Source of the DNA: an uncultured Alphaproteobacteria bacterium
Lineage (GTDB): Bacteria > Pseudomonadota > Alphaproteobacteria > Rs-D84
Reading direction: 5' to 3'
DNA: 64,000 bases
NCBI GenBank assembly: GCA_944389555.1
Contig: CALXMU010000001.1
Coordinates: 194,676-258,675, forward strand
The position numbers were made by a program, and so were the translations under genes. This document shows, piece after piece, positions 40,056-48,886 of this stretch; position 1 is the stretch's first letter; each line of letters starts with the position of its first letter. The notes below the pieces were generated by a model. That model saw nothing but the letters and a program-made list of their open reading frames with translations, had not been told where the DNA came from and made no database searches.

Positions 40056-41336
40056 ATGCAGGCAGCGGCAACAATAAAAATGACTAACTTGGAACAAATC
40101 AAGGAGGCCATCGCCGCGAAAATGGATTCTGCAAGTTTTACTTCTTGGATTGCACCTTTACAGTTTGATATTTGCGGTGACAATTTAATTCTGACGGCAC
40201 AAAATCAATTTTCTGCAGATTTTATAGGCAGCGTTCATCAAAATGTTTTGTCTTCTGTTGCTGCACAGTTCGGTTTGAATGTTTCTTTATGTGTACGTGG
40301 TGTTACCGCAACAACTACATCTATAGCAAATGATAATAATGTTCAGGCGTATGCACCGGTAAAAACCGCACAAGTTACAACATCAACTGGTTTTGATTCT
40401 TTCGTATGTTGTGATGAGAATGCATTTGTTTTATCAGCATGCAAAAAAATAGCGGCGGGTTCAGTATCTTTCTCGCCGCTGTTCATTTACGGTGCGTCGG
40501 GTTGTGGTAAATCTTTATTAACTGATTGTATAGAATCTTCTGCAAACGGTCGCACAGTAAAAATGTCTGGCGGTCAATTTGTTGCCGAATTTACACGTAG
40601 TTTGCATGACAGAACTATATTTGCTTTTAAAGATTTCTGCCGTAATTGTGACACTTTCATTTTAGATGATGTTCAGGCGTTGGCAGGAAAACGCGCAACT
40701 TGCGAAGAATTTGCTCAGTTGGTAATGGATTTACGCGCCGCAGGTAAAAATATTGTTTTAACTGCAAATGTTGCTCCCAATAATTTAAATGGTTTTGATC
40801 GTCGTTTGCAGTCTTTATTGGCTTCGGGGTTGGTTGCAGATGTTGCGGCCCCTAATACAAATGTAAAACGCGTTATGTTGATGCGTTCTGGCGTTTCTTC
40901 AGACGTAGCAGAAGCAATATCTGCGCGAATTGCCGGTGACGGTCATTTGGTTGGTGGTGTTGCAATGAAAATCAAAACATATACCGAATTGATGGGGCAG
41001 ACGGTTACAATGGATGTTGCGCAACATTTGTTAGCGGATACTTTGCAGAAAGCAAAGACACCTATCGCAATGGTAAAGTCTATGTGTGAAAAATTAGGTG
41101 TTGCTTATGATGCGGTATGCGGAAAAGGTCGTTGTCGTGCGGTTGTTTTGGCTCGTCAGATGATGATGGCGGTATTGAAAGAGGCGACAAATTTGTCTTT
41201 GACGGAAATAGGTCGTGTATGCGGTGACCGTGATCATGCGACAGTTGTTTATGCGATATCGCAGATTGAAAAGTTAAAAAATACGGATTTGGTTTTGGCC
41301 GCTCAAATCAATCAATTGGTTGCAGATTGTAAGTAA
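40056..41336 (+). CDS. dnaA: Chromosomal replication initiator DnaA, divergent
   Basis: This 426-residue protein has domain I (MDSASFTSWIAPLQFD, 23-38) and a short Thr/Asn linker. The AAA+ domain has Walker A GASGCGKS (146-153) and Walker B FILDDVQ (201-207). Domain IV carries the DNA-binding signature LTEIGRVCGDRDHATVVYA (382-400). Departures from the family are notable: the box VII arginine finger (normally RLxSRFxWGL) reads RLQSLLASGL at 250-259, and sensor II is altered. ATG 40056 is preferred over GTG 40017 for its AAAGGAG. It is about 25-30 residues shorter than typical DnaA. Confidence 0.88.
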   Translation: MQAAATIKMTNLEQIKEAIAAKMDSASFTSWIAPLQFDICGDNLILTAQNQFSADFIGSVHQNVLSSVAAQFGLNVSLCVRGVTATTTSIANDNNVQAYAPVKTAQVTTSTGFDSFVCCDENAFVLSACKKIAAGSVSFSPLFIYGASGCGKSLLTDCIESSANGRTVKMSGGQFVAEFTRSLHDRTIFAFKDFCRNCDTFILDDVQALAGKRATCEEFAQLVMDLRAAGKNIVLTANVAPNNLNGFDRRLQSLLASGLVADVAAPNTNVKRVMLMRSGVSSDVAEAISARIAGDGHLVGGVAMKIKTYTELMGQTVTMDVAQHLLADTLQKAKTPIAMVKSMCEKLGVAYDAVCGKGRCRAVVLARQMMMAVLKEATNLSLTEIGRVCGDRDHATVVYAISQIEKLKNTDLVLAAQINQLVADCK

Positions 41337-41341
41337 AGACA

Positions 41342-41364
41342 AGCCATAATAAGTGGCTTTTTTA
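41342..41364 (+). terminator. Terminator after dnaA
   Basis: AAGCCA-TAATAAG-TGGCTT followed by TTTTAA. Confidence 0.7.
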
Positions 41365-41374
41365 ATTTCATTGT

Positions 41375-41403
41375 TGGAAATAGGCGGTAAATGTGATAAA
41401 ATT
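41375..41403 (+). promoter_or_regulatory. Promoter of the 41451 gene
   Basis: TTGGAA, a 17-base spacer and TAAAAT preceded by TG-A; same architecture as at 5905-5933. Confidence 0.65.
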
Positions 41404-41450
41404 ATAAATAATAGTTATGGTTTACCATATCCTATAAATGGAGAAGAGAT

Positions 41451-42863
41451 ATGAAAAAATTATTATTTCCACTATGTTTGTTCGGTATATTTTTATTTGG
41501 AACGCAGAGTTTCGCAGATGATGGTAGTGGTTTTGCTATGGCGCAGATGCAGATGAATCAGCTAAAAGAACAATCTAAAGCTAGTGAAGAAAAAATGTGT
41601 GGGGAAACCCATGTTAGTTTTAGGGTGGCACAAGGGCCAAGAGATGATGAATTTTTATATTCAACAGCAGAGGCGTATAATTCTGTAAAAAATAGACCAG
41701 ATGGTGGAACAGTTAGCGGTGGTGTGGTATACGAGTGTGATAATGACCATTGTCAAGGTGGTAAATTACAGTCAATGGCAGCAGGGCATGTTTTTGAAGG
41801 CATGGTAATTAATAAGGCCGTAAAATATCAATGTAAAACAGGTCTTGCAGATAGGTGGGTTGTTGTAGCAGAAGGTTGTTTATATAGAGATGACGTTTTG
41901 CCAGAAAATTCATGGTATATAATAAATGGTGAAAAAGCTAAGCTGACAAGGGCAGAATGTTTGCAATTTGATTTGAGCATAGATCAAGGGGTTAATGAGT
42001 TTTATGCAAAGTGTGAAAATGTTTCGGGAGAGTTGAAACTTCGTTGCTATCCTGTGAATCAACCAGAAAAAGATTCTGTTGAGCAAGAAACACCAGAAAA
42101 AGAACCAGAAAACTCTACAAATCCGACGCAATCTTGCGTTCAAAGTCGTTGTGGAGGGCTATCTGGTGAAGATTATAGTCAGTGTATAACATGTTGTTAT
42201 GTCTCAAGTTCAGTTGCTGTGTGGGACTCGTCTGCTAAAATTTGTAAGTGTGCTGATTCAACAAAAACGTTTAACCCGTCCACTTTACAATGTGAGGGCA
42301 CGGCTGCTGCCACAGAACCTGTCGCGCAAAATAATGCGCCTAAATATGAATGTGATGCAAATAAATTACAGATTTTAACACAATGGTCCGTTCAATTTGC
42401 TACGAATACAACGGTTGTTTCTCAGATAAATCAAATATTGGTTTATTGTGGTGCGGCACCTTCGGAAATTGTGTTTAACAATATGTTTAACCAAGTTCAA
42501 GCGATGATAAATCAGAGTGCTGCGGATGCCGCCGCTGCACAGGCAGAGGCTGCCGCCGCTGCAGAATTGAAAATTACTCAGAATCGTGCACGGAGTAATA
42601 TATCAAGTGCCATATCAAAGATGGATGATATAAGATCGGGCTTAAAATTGACGGTTTGGCGTGATGATGAAGGAAACTTTAATACGTCTCGTCTGTTATC
42701 GGACTCTATCGCTGGTGTAGTGTTAGGTACTGCTGGTGGTTTGATAACAAGTAATGTCGTTAAGAAAAACCAAGTGGAAAACGGTTTTGAAGATATTCAA
42801 TGCACAGTCGGCGGTCAAGTGGTTGCTGGTTGGGGCGATGAGTTCCGCGTCGGTATCCAATAA
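41451..42863 (+). CDS. Secreted Cys-rich/Ala-rich protein, unknown
   Basis: This 470-residue protein has a signal peptide (about 1-22, ending SFA). The N-terminal half has scattered Cys. The middle module CVQSRCGGLSGEDYSQCITCC ... CKCADSTKTF ... CEG (about 225-282) is disulfide-rich. A later Ala-rich helix (SAADAAAAQAEAAAAAELK near 355) may form a coiled coil. The C-terminus carries a hydrophobic Gly patch (GVVLGTAGGLITSNVV near 424) and ends WGDEFRVGIQ. It is a single gene between promoter and terminator. No family recognised; probably surface- or periplasm-located. Confidence 0.7.
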   Translation: MKKLLFPLCLFGIFLFGTQSFADDGSGFAMAQMQMNQLKEQSKASEEKMCGETHVSFRVAQGPRDDEFLYSTAEAYNSVKNRPDGGTVSGGVVYECDNDHCQGGKLQSMAAGHVFEGMVINKAVKYQCKTGLADRWVVVAEGCLYRDDVLPENSWYIINGEKAKLTRAECLQFDLSIDQGVNEFYAKCENVSGELKLRCYPVNQPEKDSVEQETPEKEPENSTNPTQSCVQSRCGGLSGEDYSQCITCCYVSSSVAVWDSSAKICKCADSTKTFNPSTLQCEGTAAATEPVAQNNAPKYECDANKLQILTQWSVQFATNTTVVSQINQILVYCGAAPSEIVFNNMFNQVQAMINQSAADAAAAQAEAAAAAELKITQNRARSNISSAISKMDDIRSGLKLTVWRDDEGNFNTSRLLSDSIAGVVLGTAGGLITSNVVKKNQVENGFEDIQCTVGGQVVAGWGDEFRVGIQ

Positions 42864-42883
42864 AAACAGATGGGGAAAACTAA

Positions 42884-42914
42884 AAAACGTCGGATATTTA
42901 TCCGGCGTTTTTTA
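42884..42914. terminator. Bidirectional terminator before parE
   Basis: AAAACGTCGGA and TCCGGCGTTTTTT with one G-T pair and a TATTTA loop. Confidence 0.8.
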
Positions 42915-42922
42915 TATGTTGT

Positions 42923-44902
42923 TTATACAAATAAATCTTTTACAAATTGCGCGTGTTCTGTTATGAATTTAAAACGAAATTCTGGCTTTTTACCCATCAA
43001 TTCAGAAACTATCGTACGCGTTTTTTCTGTGTCTTCCGCACCTTCATCTGTTCGCGGCGGTAAATCAACCCTTATCAAACGACGCGTTTTCGGTGACATG
43101 GTTGTTTCTTTTAATTGGTTTGGCATCATTTCACCTAAACCCTTAAATCTAGAAATTTCTATCTTTTTATTTTTGTATTTTGTGTTTTTTAATTCTTCTA
43201 ATTCTTCGTCTGTATCTACATATATAGACTCTGTACCACAAGTTAATTTATAAAGTGGCGGGCAAGATAAGTACAGATGACCCCCATAAATTAACTGTGG
43301 CATAACTTGATAAAAGAATGCCATCAATAAAGACGCAATATGGCTGCCGTCAACATCCGCATCTGTCATAACTATGATTTTTTCATATCTTAGTTTATTT
43401 TCATCCCAATCTTTTGCTGTTCCGGCACCGATTATGTCAATTAATTCATTTAATTCTTTGTTCGCGCTGAAACGTTCATCGGAATTTGATACTACATTTA
43501 GTACCTTACCGCGTAGCGGCATAATGGCTTGTGTTGAACGATCTCTTGCTTGTTTCGCGGTACCACCAGCAGATTCACCCTCAACAATAAATAATTCTGT
43601 TCCTTCAACACCATGCTTTGAACAATCTGCTAACTTTGCAGGCATACGAACGCGCTTTGTAGGCGTCTTTCTAGCAATTTCTTTTACTTGTTTTGTTTTT
43701 ATGCGCGCATTCGCAAGATTTATCACAAAATCTAATATTGCGTTCGCAGTTTTAGGGTCCGACGCTAAGAATATTTCCCATGGGTCTCGTAAAGCATTTT
43801 CCGTAAAGCGAGCAATTTCTGGATTTGATAATTTTTCTTTTGTTTGCCCTAAAAATTGCGGAGTTTTGTAAAACACAGATACAATTGCTGCAACAGAATC
43901 AAAAACATCCTCGCTTATAATTGCTGCGGCTGCTTTATTATTTACTTTTTCTCCATACGCTTTGATACCACGAGTAATCGCAGATTTGAAACCTGTTTCA
44001 TGTGTACCGCCATCTATTGTTGCAATTGTGTTGCAGTATGAAGAAAAGAAACCATCGTCTGATGCTGCACCGTTCTCATCAGTTAAAAATGTTAAAGCCC
44101 ATTCTACGCGACCGGACTCATCAGGGAAATCAACTGTGCCGCTAAAAATTTTGGGTAAAATTTTTGGTTTGTCTTTGGTTTTTTCGTCTAAGAAATCTGC
44201 TACTCCGTTCGGATAATAGAATTCCGTTTGCGCTGGAATGTTCATATCTTCGGTTAACAGTTCTGGGTTACATGTCCAGTTTACACGTACGCCCTTAGAT
44301 AAAAAGGATTTTGCGCGTGCCATACGATATATTTTTATCGGTTTAAATGTGGCATTCGCACCAAAAATTTCGTCGTCAATAGTAAATCTAATTTTGGTCC
44401 CGTGATTTTTTGTCGGAGCAATCTGAGTCATTTTACTTGTAGGTTTACCGCGAGAAAAACTTTGCTGCCATTCATAACCGTCCCTAGAAATAGTTACAAT
44501 CATTTCTGACGATAAAGCGTTTACAACAGAACTGCCGACGCCATGTAACCCACCGCTGGTTTTATAAACATTATTATTAAACTTACCACCAGAGTGCAAC
44601 GTTGTTAAAATTACTTCCAGTGCAGATTTACCTGGAAATTTTGGGTGTTCGTCAACAGGTATACCACGACCGTCATCAGTTATTTCAATTGTTTTAGAAT
44701 CTATTAAGTTTACAGATATTTTCTTTGCAAAACCGGCAACCGCTTCGTCAATCGAGTTATCTAAGATTTCTATCGGAAGATGATGCCAAGCTTTTTCATC
44801 CGTGCCCCCAATATACATGCCGGGGCGTAGACGAACCGGTTCTAGTCCTTCTAGTACCTGAATATCTGATGCATCATAAGTATGTGTATTCTGTTCTGTC
44901 AT
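42923..44902 (-). CDS. parE: DNA topoisomerase IV subunit B (ParE)
   Basis: This 659-residue type IIA topoisomerase ATPase subunit decatenates daughter chromosomes with ParC. The GHKL ATPase domain has EILDNSIDEAVAG (N-box, near 45), DDGRGIPV (near 76) and GLHGVGSSVVNALS (near 119). The TOPRIM domain has EGESAGGTAKQAR near 448 and DADVDGSHI near 528. The C-terminal FRFKFITEHAQFV is the alphaproteobacterial ParE ending rather than GyrB's. It is monocistronic on the minus strand, convergent with the 41451 gene. Confidence 0.93.
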   Translation of the reverse strand: MTEQNTHTYDASDIQVLEGLEPVRLRPGMYIGGTDEKAWHHLPIEILDNSIDEAVAGFAKKISVNLIDSKTIEITDDGRGIPVDEHPKFPGKSALEVILTTLHSGGKFNNNVYKTSGGLHGVGSSVVNALSSEMIVTISRDGYEWQQSFSRGKPTSKMTQIAPTKNHGTKIRFTIDDEIFGANATFKPIKIYRMARAKSFLSKGVRVNWTCNPELLTEDMNIPAQTEFYYPNGVADFLDEKTKDKPKILPKIFSGTVDFPDESGRVEWALTFLTDENGAASDDGFFSSYCNTIATIDGGTHETGFKSAITRGIKAYGEKVNNKAAAAIISEDVFDSVAAIVSVFYKTPQFLGQTKEKLSNPEIARFTENALRDPWEIFLASDPKTANAILDFVINLANARIKTKQVKEIARKTPTKRVRMPAKLADCSKHGVEGTELFIVEGESAGGTAKQARDRSTQAIMPLRGKVLNVVSNSDERFSANKELNELIDIIGAGTAKDWDENKLRYEKIIVMTDADVDGSHIASLLMAFFYQVMPQLIYGGHLYLSCPPLYKLTCGTESIYVDTDEELEELKNTKYKNKKIEISRFKGLGEMMPNQLKETTMSPKTRRLIRVDLPPRTDEGAEDTEKTRTIVSELMGKKPEFRFKFITEHAQFVKDLFV

Positions 44903-44998
44903 AGCACAGTATTATTAGTACATTTTCCGGTTTCTTGCAAGTGAAACAATTCTTTATTTTTTGCTATTATCTTAATTTCTAGGAAAAATTTTTATAAT

Positions 44999-45026
44999 CT
45001 TGATTTTTTTATTATTATAACTATAT
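44999..45026 (+). promoter_or_regulatory. Possible heat-shock (sigma-32) promoter of dnaJ
   Basis: CTTG (44999-45002), an 18-base spacer and CTATAT (45021-45026) partly match the alphaproteobacterial sigma-32 consensus CTTG-N17/18-CYTATNT. The region is very AT-rich, so chance matches are likely. Confidence 0.35.
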
Positions 45027-45057
45027 ATTTTGAACAAAGTAATTACGAGATATTAAA

Positions 45058-46194
45058 ATGAACAAAAATCCTTATGAAGTTTTGGCTGTTGCCCGTGATG
45101 CGTCAGATGAAGATATAAAAAAGGCGTATCATAAGTTAGTTATGAAATATCACCCAGATAGAAATCCAGGTGATAAGGCTGCAGAAGAAAAATTTAAGGA
45201 AGTAAATAACGCTTTTGATATTTTGAAAGACCCTCAAAAGCGTGCAGCATACGATAGATTTGGTGACGCGGCATTTGCTGGTGGTAATGCGGCCGGTGCA
45301 AATCCTTTTGGGGCAGGGGGAAATCCGTTTGGTAACGGTGCGTTCCATTTTGATATGGGTGGTGGCGCCGGAATGGAAGATATTTTACGCGAGGCGATGC
45401 GCGGTTTTGGTTTTGATATGGGTGGCGGTGCGTCGACTCGTGGCGGTAAGACGCAACGTCGCGGACGCGATTTATTAGATGAAGTCGTAATTGACCTACG
45501 TGATGCTTATTTTGGTAAAACTCACACTGTAAAATTTACAACTAATGTTGAGTGCGAGAAATGCCACGGCTTCGGAACTGCAGACGGAAAAGAAGCACCT
45601 GTTTGTTCTCGGTGTGGTGGAACTGGGTATGTTCGTACTGCACGTGGTTTTTTTGCAATGGAAACTCCGTGCCCAGAATGTAATGGTTTGGGGCATAAAA
45701 TTGATAAGAAATGTCCTGAATGCGACGGGGCAGGAACTGTTCGTAAAACAAGAACGTTAGATGTAAAAATTCCAGCCGGTGTAGAAGACGGAGCACGTTT
45801 GCGTCTTGCAGGACAGGGTGAGGCCGGACAAAATGGGGCGCCAGCCGGGGATTTTTATTTAGACGTACGTATTCGCACAGACAAACGTTTTGAACGGGAA
45901 GGAAATGATTTGATAACGAAAGTCGATGTGCCGTTTACTACGCTTGCATTGGGTGGTGAAATCGAAGTTGAAACAATAGATGATAAAAAATTATCTGTGA
46001 AGGTTCCTGCTGGAACTCAGGTCGGTGAAAAGTTACGTGTTCGGGGACATGGTATGCCGGGGCGCAGAGTAGGTAGTTTCGGGGATTTATATATTGATAT
46101 AAATATGCCAGTGCCGACAAAGTTGACGGAAAAGCAGAAGAAAATTCTTGCAGAGTTTGCAGAAACAAAAAACCCTAAAAAGGGTTGGTTTTAA
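45058..46194 (+). CDS. dnaJ: Chaperone DnaJ
   Basis: This 378-residue type I J-protein stimulates DnaK. The J-domain has HPD in KYHPDRNPGD (about 31-40), followed by a Gly/Phe-rich region (about 78-130). The zinc-binding domain has four CxxCxGxG repeats (CEKCHGFG, CSRCGGTG, CPECNGLG, CPECDGAG), then two substrate-binding beta domains. Length is typical. dnaK and grpE are not adjacent, so it is transcribed alone. Confidence 0.97.
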   Translation: MNKNPYEVLAVARDASDEDIKKAYHKLVMKYHPDRNPGDKAAEEKFKEVNNAFDILKDPQKRAAYDRFGDAAFAGGNAAGANPFGAGGNPFGNGAFHFDMGGGAGMEDILREAMRGFGFDMGGGASTRGGKTQRRGRDLLDEVVIDLRDAYFGKTHTVKFTTNVECEKCHGFGTADGKEAPVCSRCGGTGYVRTARGFFAMETPCPECNGLGHKIDKKCPECDGAGTVRKTRTLDVKIPAGVEDGARLRLAGQGEAGQNGAPAGDFYLDVRIRTDKRFEREGNDLITKVDVPFTTLALGGEIEVETIDDKKLSVKVPAGTQVGEKLRVRGHGMPGRRVGSFGDLYIDINMPVPTKLTEKQKKILAEFAETKNPKKGWF

Positions 46195-46216
46195 AGTATA
46201 TAGCGCTTTTATAGGT

Positions 46217-46253
46217 AAAAATAAATCCCGTTTCAAACGGGATTTATTTTTTA
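46217..46253. terminator. Bidirectional terminator dnaJ/pgsA
   Basis: AAATAAATCCCGTTT and AAACGGGATTTATTT, a long near-perfect palindrome with flanking A-run and T-run. Confidence 0.88.
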
Positions 46254-46886
46254 TTTTTTAACTTGTTTTAATTTTTCAATAAACGTAAATGTGTATTGGG
46301 TCGCGGACCATAATGATGCAATCAACGCCAACCATAAAACTATTATCCCCGCATATGCCATTACAAAGAATGTATATGAAGCAAAAACTGCATATGATGG
46401 GAACATGGCCAATCTTGGCATACACATCATAAATAGCAATGCACATAAAGCAACCATTTGTAATGTGGTTTTTATTTTACCCATTGAAAAGCGTGCCTTT
46501 GGTACAGGCATTTCTATTTTTTGTGTGCCTAAGAATTCACGTAGACCACTGATATACAATTCACGCGCAATCATCATAATAACAGGTATTATAATCAACC
46601 ATACCGGGAAACCAGGTATGAAAGCAGGTAATACCAAAGTTAAAACTATTGATAATATAATCATCGTGTTTACTACCAATAATTTATCGCCGATATGATC
46701 CATAACGCCACCAAGTTTTGTGCATACGTTATATTTACGAGCCAGATACCCATCAAACCAGTCGGATATTGCTGCTAATACGAATAATATAAAACTTGTC
46801 CAATACCAGCCGAACATTAACGTAGGGATAATTGCAAATGCCGCAGCAATGCGGAATGCAGACAAAAAGTTTACAAAAAATTTCAT
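46251..46886 (-). CDS. pgsA: CDP-diacylglycerol-glycerol-3-phosphate phosphatidyltransferase
   Basis: This 211-residue membrane enzyme makes phosphatidylglycerol phosphate. The CDP-alcohol phosphotransferase motif D-G-x2-A-R-x8-G-x3-D-x3-D fits exactly, with D45, G46, A49, R50, G59, D63 and D67. I start it at 46886, where AAAGGAG lies nine bases upstream; a longer in-frame start at 46922 would overlap the uvrC stop. The other enzymes of this motif family are similar, so PgsA rather than Pss rests on overall resemblance. Confidence 0.9.
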   Translation of the reverse strand: MKFFVNFLSAFRIAAAFAIIPTLMFGWYWTSFILFVLAAISDWFDGYLARKYNVCTKLGGVMDHIGDKLLVVNTMIILSIVLTLVLPAFIPGFPVWLIIIPVIMMIARELYISGLREFLGTQKIEMPVPKARFSMGKIKTTLQMVALCALLFMMCMPRLAMFPSYAVFASYTFFVMAYAGIIVLWLALIASLWSATQYTFTFIEKLKQVKK

Positions 46887-46921
46887 AATATTTTCTCCTT
46901 TTATAATATCCAATATAAACA

Positions 46922-48346
46922 TTATATCACTTCAGAATGAAAATGGGCATATATTTTTTTTGCCGCGGCTTTCCCAAGCCCAGGTACTTTTAACAGTGCG
47001 TCTAAGTTGGCATCTGTTATGGCGCGAACAGAACCGAAATGAGTTAAAAGAGCCTTCTTTCTAGTTGGACCAATGCCTTCTATTTCATCTAAAACAGAAC
47101 TGGTCATCTTTTTTGCGCGTACGGTTCTATGAAATGTTATTACAAATCTGTGGGCTTCGTCACGTACGGCTCGTAATAACAAAAATAATCTAGAATCTTT
47201 TGCTAAATCGCGACATACGCTGCCATCTGGCATAATGAAATGTTCGTCCCCATCTCGAACTTCGCCTTTAGTTACGCCAAGAATCGGTATGTTGGGCGCG
47301 GTTTTATGGGCGATATTCCATTGTGCCGGACCACCGTCTACAATTATTAAATCTAGTTTTGGACCTCTTGCTGTTGCTCGTGAAACGAATTCTGCCATCA
47401 TTGCTATATCGTTTCCTGCTCGTGATGCATCTCTTAATTTAAAATGTCTGTAACCAGTTTTGATAAAACCGTCATGCCCGAATGTTATCATGGCACCAAC
47501 AGGATTTTTACCAAATAAATGCGAATTATCAAATACGCCTGCGCATTCTATTTTTATACCTAACCAATTTTCTAAATCGTTGATACTTTCTGCCCACTGT
47601 AAATTCGCGCTATGTGCACGATTCTGCCGCATACCGCGATTTGATGTTTGTGTTAAAGCCGCAATTTTGTCGCGACATTGTGCAGCAGATTCAAAGTCCA
47701 TAGCGTCTGAAAATTTTTTCATTTGTTCGGTTAAATCTGCGATTATGGGTTCGCTGTCACCCGTCAATATTCTTCGGGCAAGTTGAACGTTTTCAGAGTA
47801 ATCTTTTTGTGGTATGGTACAAGGACCACTGCATCTACCTATTTGATATAATAAGCAGGGGCGTGCACGGTTGCGCATAAACGTGTCTGTGCAGGTACGT
47901 AATTTACAAACTTTTTGAATGGTCTTTATTGTTTCATTAAGCGCTGAAACAGAAGGATATGGGCCGTAAACGTCACGACGTTGAGATATTTTCCCCCTAA
48001 ATTTTAAAAGCCTTGGATATTCAGATGCCGTCAGCGCAATCATCGGATACATTTTTCCGTCTGTCAGCATAATGTTGTATTTAGGTTTTAGAGTTTTTAT
48101 AAGATTTTGCTCTAATAATAAAGCGTCCGATTCGGTCGCAGTTATATCCCAATCAACACGACTTACTAATGTGCGCATAACCTGTTTATGAGGTTCTAAT
48201 TTAGAAATATCTAAATATTGGTTAAGTCTTTTAGATAGATTTTTCGCCTTTCCTACATATAATAAGGTCCCGTCGGCATCATACATCTTATATATGCCCG
48301 GGGCGTTGGGACTGTTTTCAATTAAATCAGAAAATTGAATATTCAT
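46922..48346 (-). CDS. uvrC: Excinuclease ABC subunit C, shortened
   Basis: UvrC makes both incisions in nucleotide excision repair. From ATG 48346 (AAAAGG upstream) it is 474 residues, well short of the usual 600 or so. The GIY-YIG domain (APGIYKMYDADGTLLYVGKAKNLSKRL, about 14-41), a Cys cluster region (CLLYQIGRCSGPC), the UVR motif (MKKFSDAMDFESAAQCRD) and the RNase H-like nuclease with Asp-Asp-His (VFDNSH, VDGGPAQ, RDEAHRF) are all present. So is the C-terminal HhH pair. The missing length lies between the UVR motif and the nuclease domain. The upstream 20-codon extension looks like promoter DNA. Confidence 0.93.
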   Translation of the reverse strand: MNIQFSDLIENSPNAPGIYKMYDADGTLLYVGKAKNLSKRLNQYLDISKLEPHKQVMRTLVSRVDWDITATESDALLLEQNLIKTLKPKYNIMLTDGKMYPMIALTASEYPRLLKFRGKISQRRDVYGPYPSVSALNETIKTIQKVCKLRTCTDTFMRNRARPCLLYQIGRCSGPCTIPQKDYSENVQLARRILTGDSEPIIADLTEQMKKFSDAMDFESAAQCRDKIAALTQTSNRGMRQNRAHSANLQWAESINDLENWLGIKIECAGVFDNSHLFGKNPVGAMITFGHDGFIKTGYRHFKLRDASRAGNDIAMMAEFVSRATARGPKLDLIIVDGGPAQWNIAHKTAPNIPILGVTKGEVRDGDEHFIMPDGSVCRDLAKDSRLFLLLRAVRDEAHRFVITFHRTVRAKKMTSSVLDEIEGIGPTRKKALLTHFGSVRAITDANLDALLKVPGLGKAAAKKIYAHFHSEVI

Positions 48347-48363
48347 ACCTTTTATGATAAAAT
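48335..48363 (+). promoter_or_regulatory. Promoter of the pilin-like gene
   Basis: TTGAAT, a 17-base spacer and TAAAAT preceded by TG-A. It overlaps the start of the divergent uvrC gene and is nearly identical in form to the promoter at 60578-60606. Confidence 0.65.
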
Positions 48364-48397
48364 ATAAAAAAATAAATAGCAAATGGGGGATGTAAAT

Positions 48398-48862
48398 ATG
48401 AGACAAGAATCTGGACGTTCTATGATTGAGATGATGGGTGTATTGGCTATTATGGGCGTGATTACCGTTGGAGCAATTGCAGCAATATCTAGCGCGATGA
48501 ATATGCAGAAACGTAATACCGTAAACGATGAGGTATTACAAATGGTAACCCAAGTTCGTCAGATGTTCACGGAATATGATGATTATTCTAATATAAATAA
48601 TGCCACCATATTTGGTGCCATAGGGATGACGAATAAAAACCCATATGGTGGTACGTATCAGATTTCTGTAAATCCGTCTAATGCGCGTCAGTTTATTATT
48701 TCTATAAACGGTTTGTCTCAATCCGATTGTGAATATTTTGTCACAAAGGGGTGGGACGGTTCCGTTGGTTATGAAATGTCTGGTCGTACACAAAGTGGTG
48801 CGTCTGGTACATGTAATAATGCTAACGGTGAAAACGTGGTTCAGATAACCTACGGGGAATAG
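48398..48862 (+). CDS. Type IV pilin-like protein (PilS-type)
   Basis: This 154-residue protein begins MRQESGRSMIEMMGVLAIMG. A short leader ends in Gly 6 and the mature protein starts at Arg with Glu at position +5 (E11), the requirement for prepilin peptidase. A 20-residue hydrophobic helix follows. Two C-terminal Cys (in SDCEYF and GTCNNA) could form the D-region disulfide of type IVb pilins. I use ATG 48398 because GGGGGAT lies upstream and the leader then has standard length. It probably belongs with the TcpQ-like/PilN genes at 34-36 kb, though it is 12 kb away. Confidence 0.8.
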   Translation: MRQESGRSMIEMMGVLAIMGVITVGAIAAISSAMNMQKRNTVNDEVLQMVTQVRQMFTEYDDYSNINNATIFGAIGMTNKNPYGGTYQISVNPSNARQFIISINGLSQSDCEYFVTKGWDGSVGYEMSGRTQSGASGTCNNANGENVVQITYGE

Positions 48863-48886
48863 TCGGTACGCTGACAGGGGTGTGTA

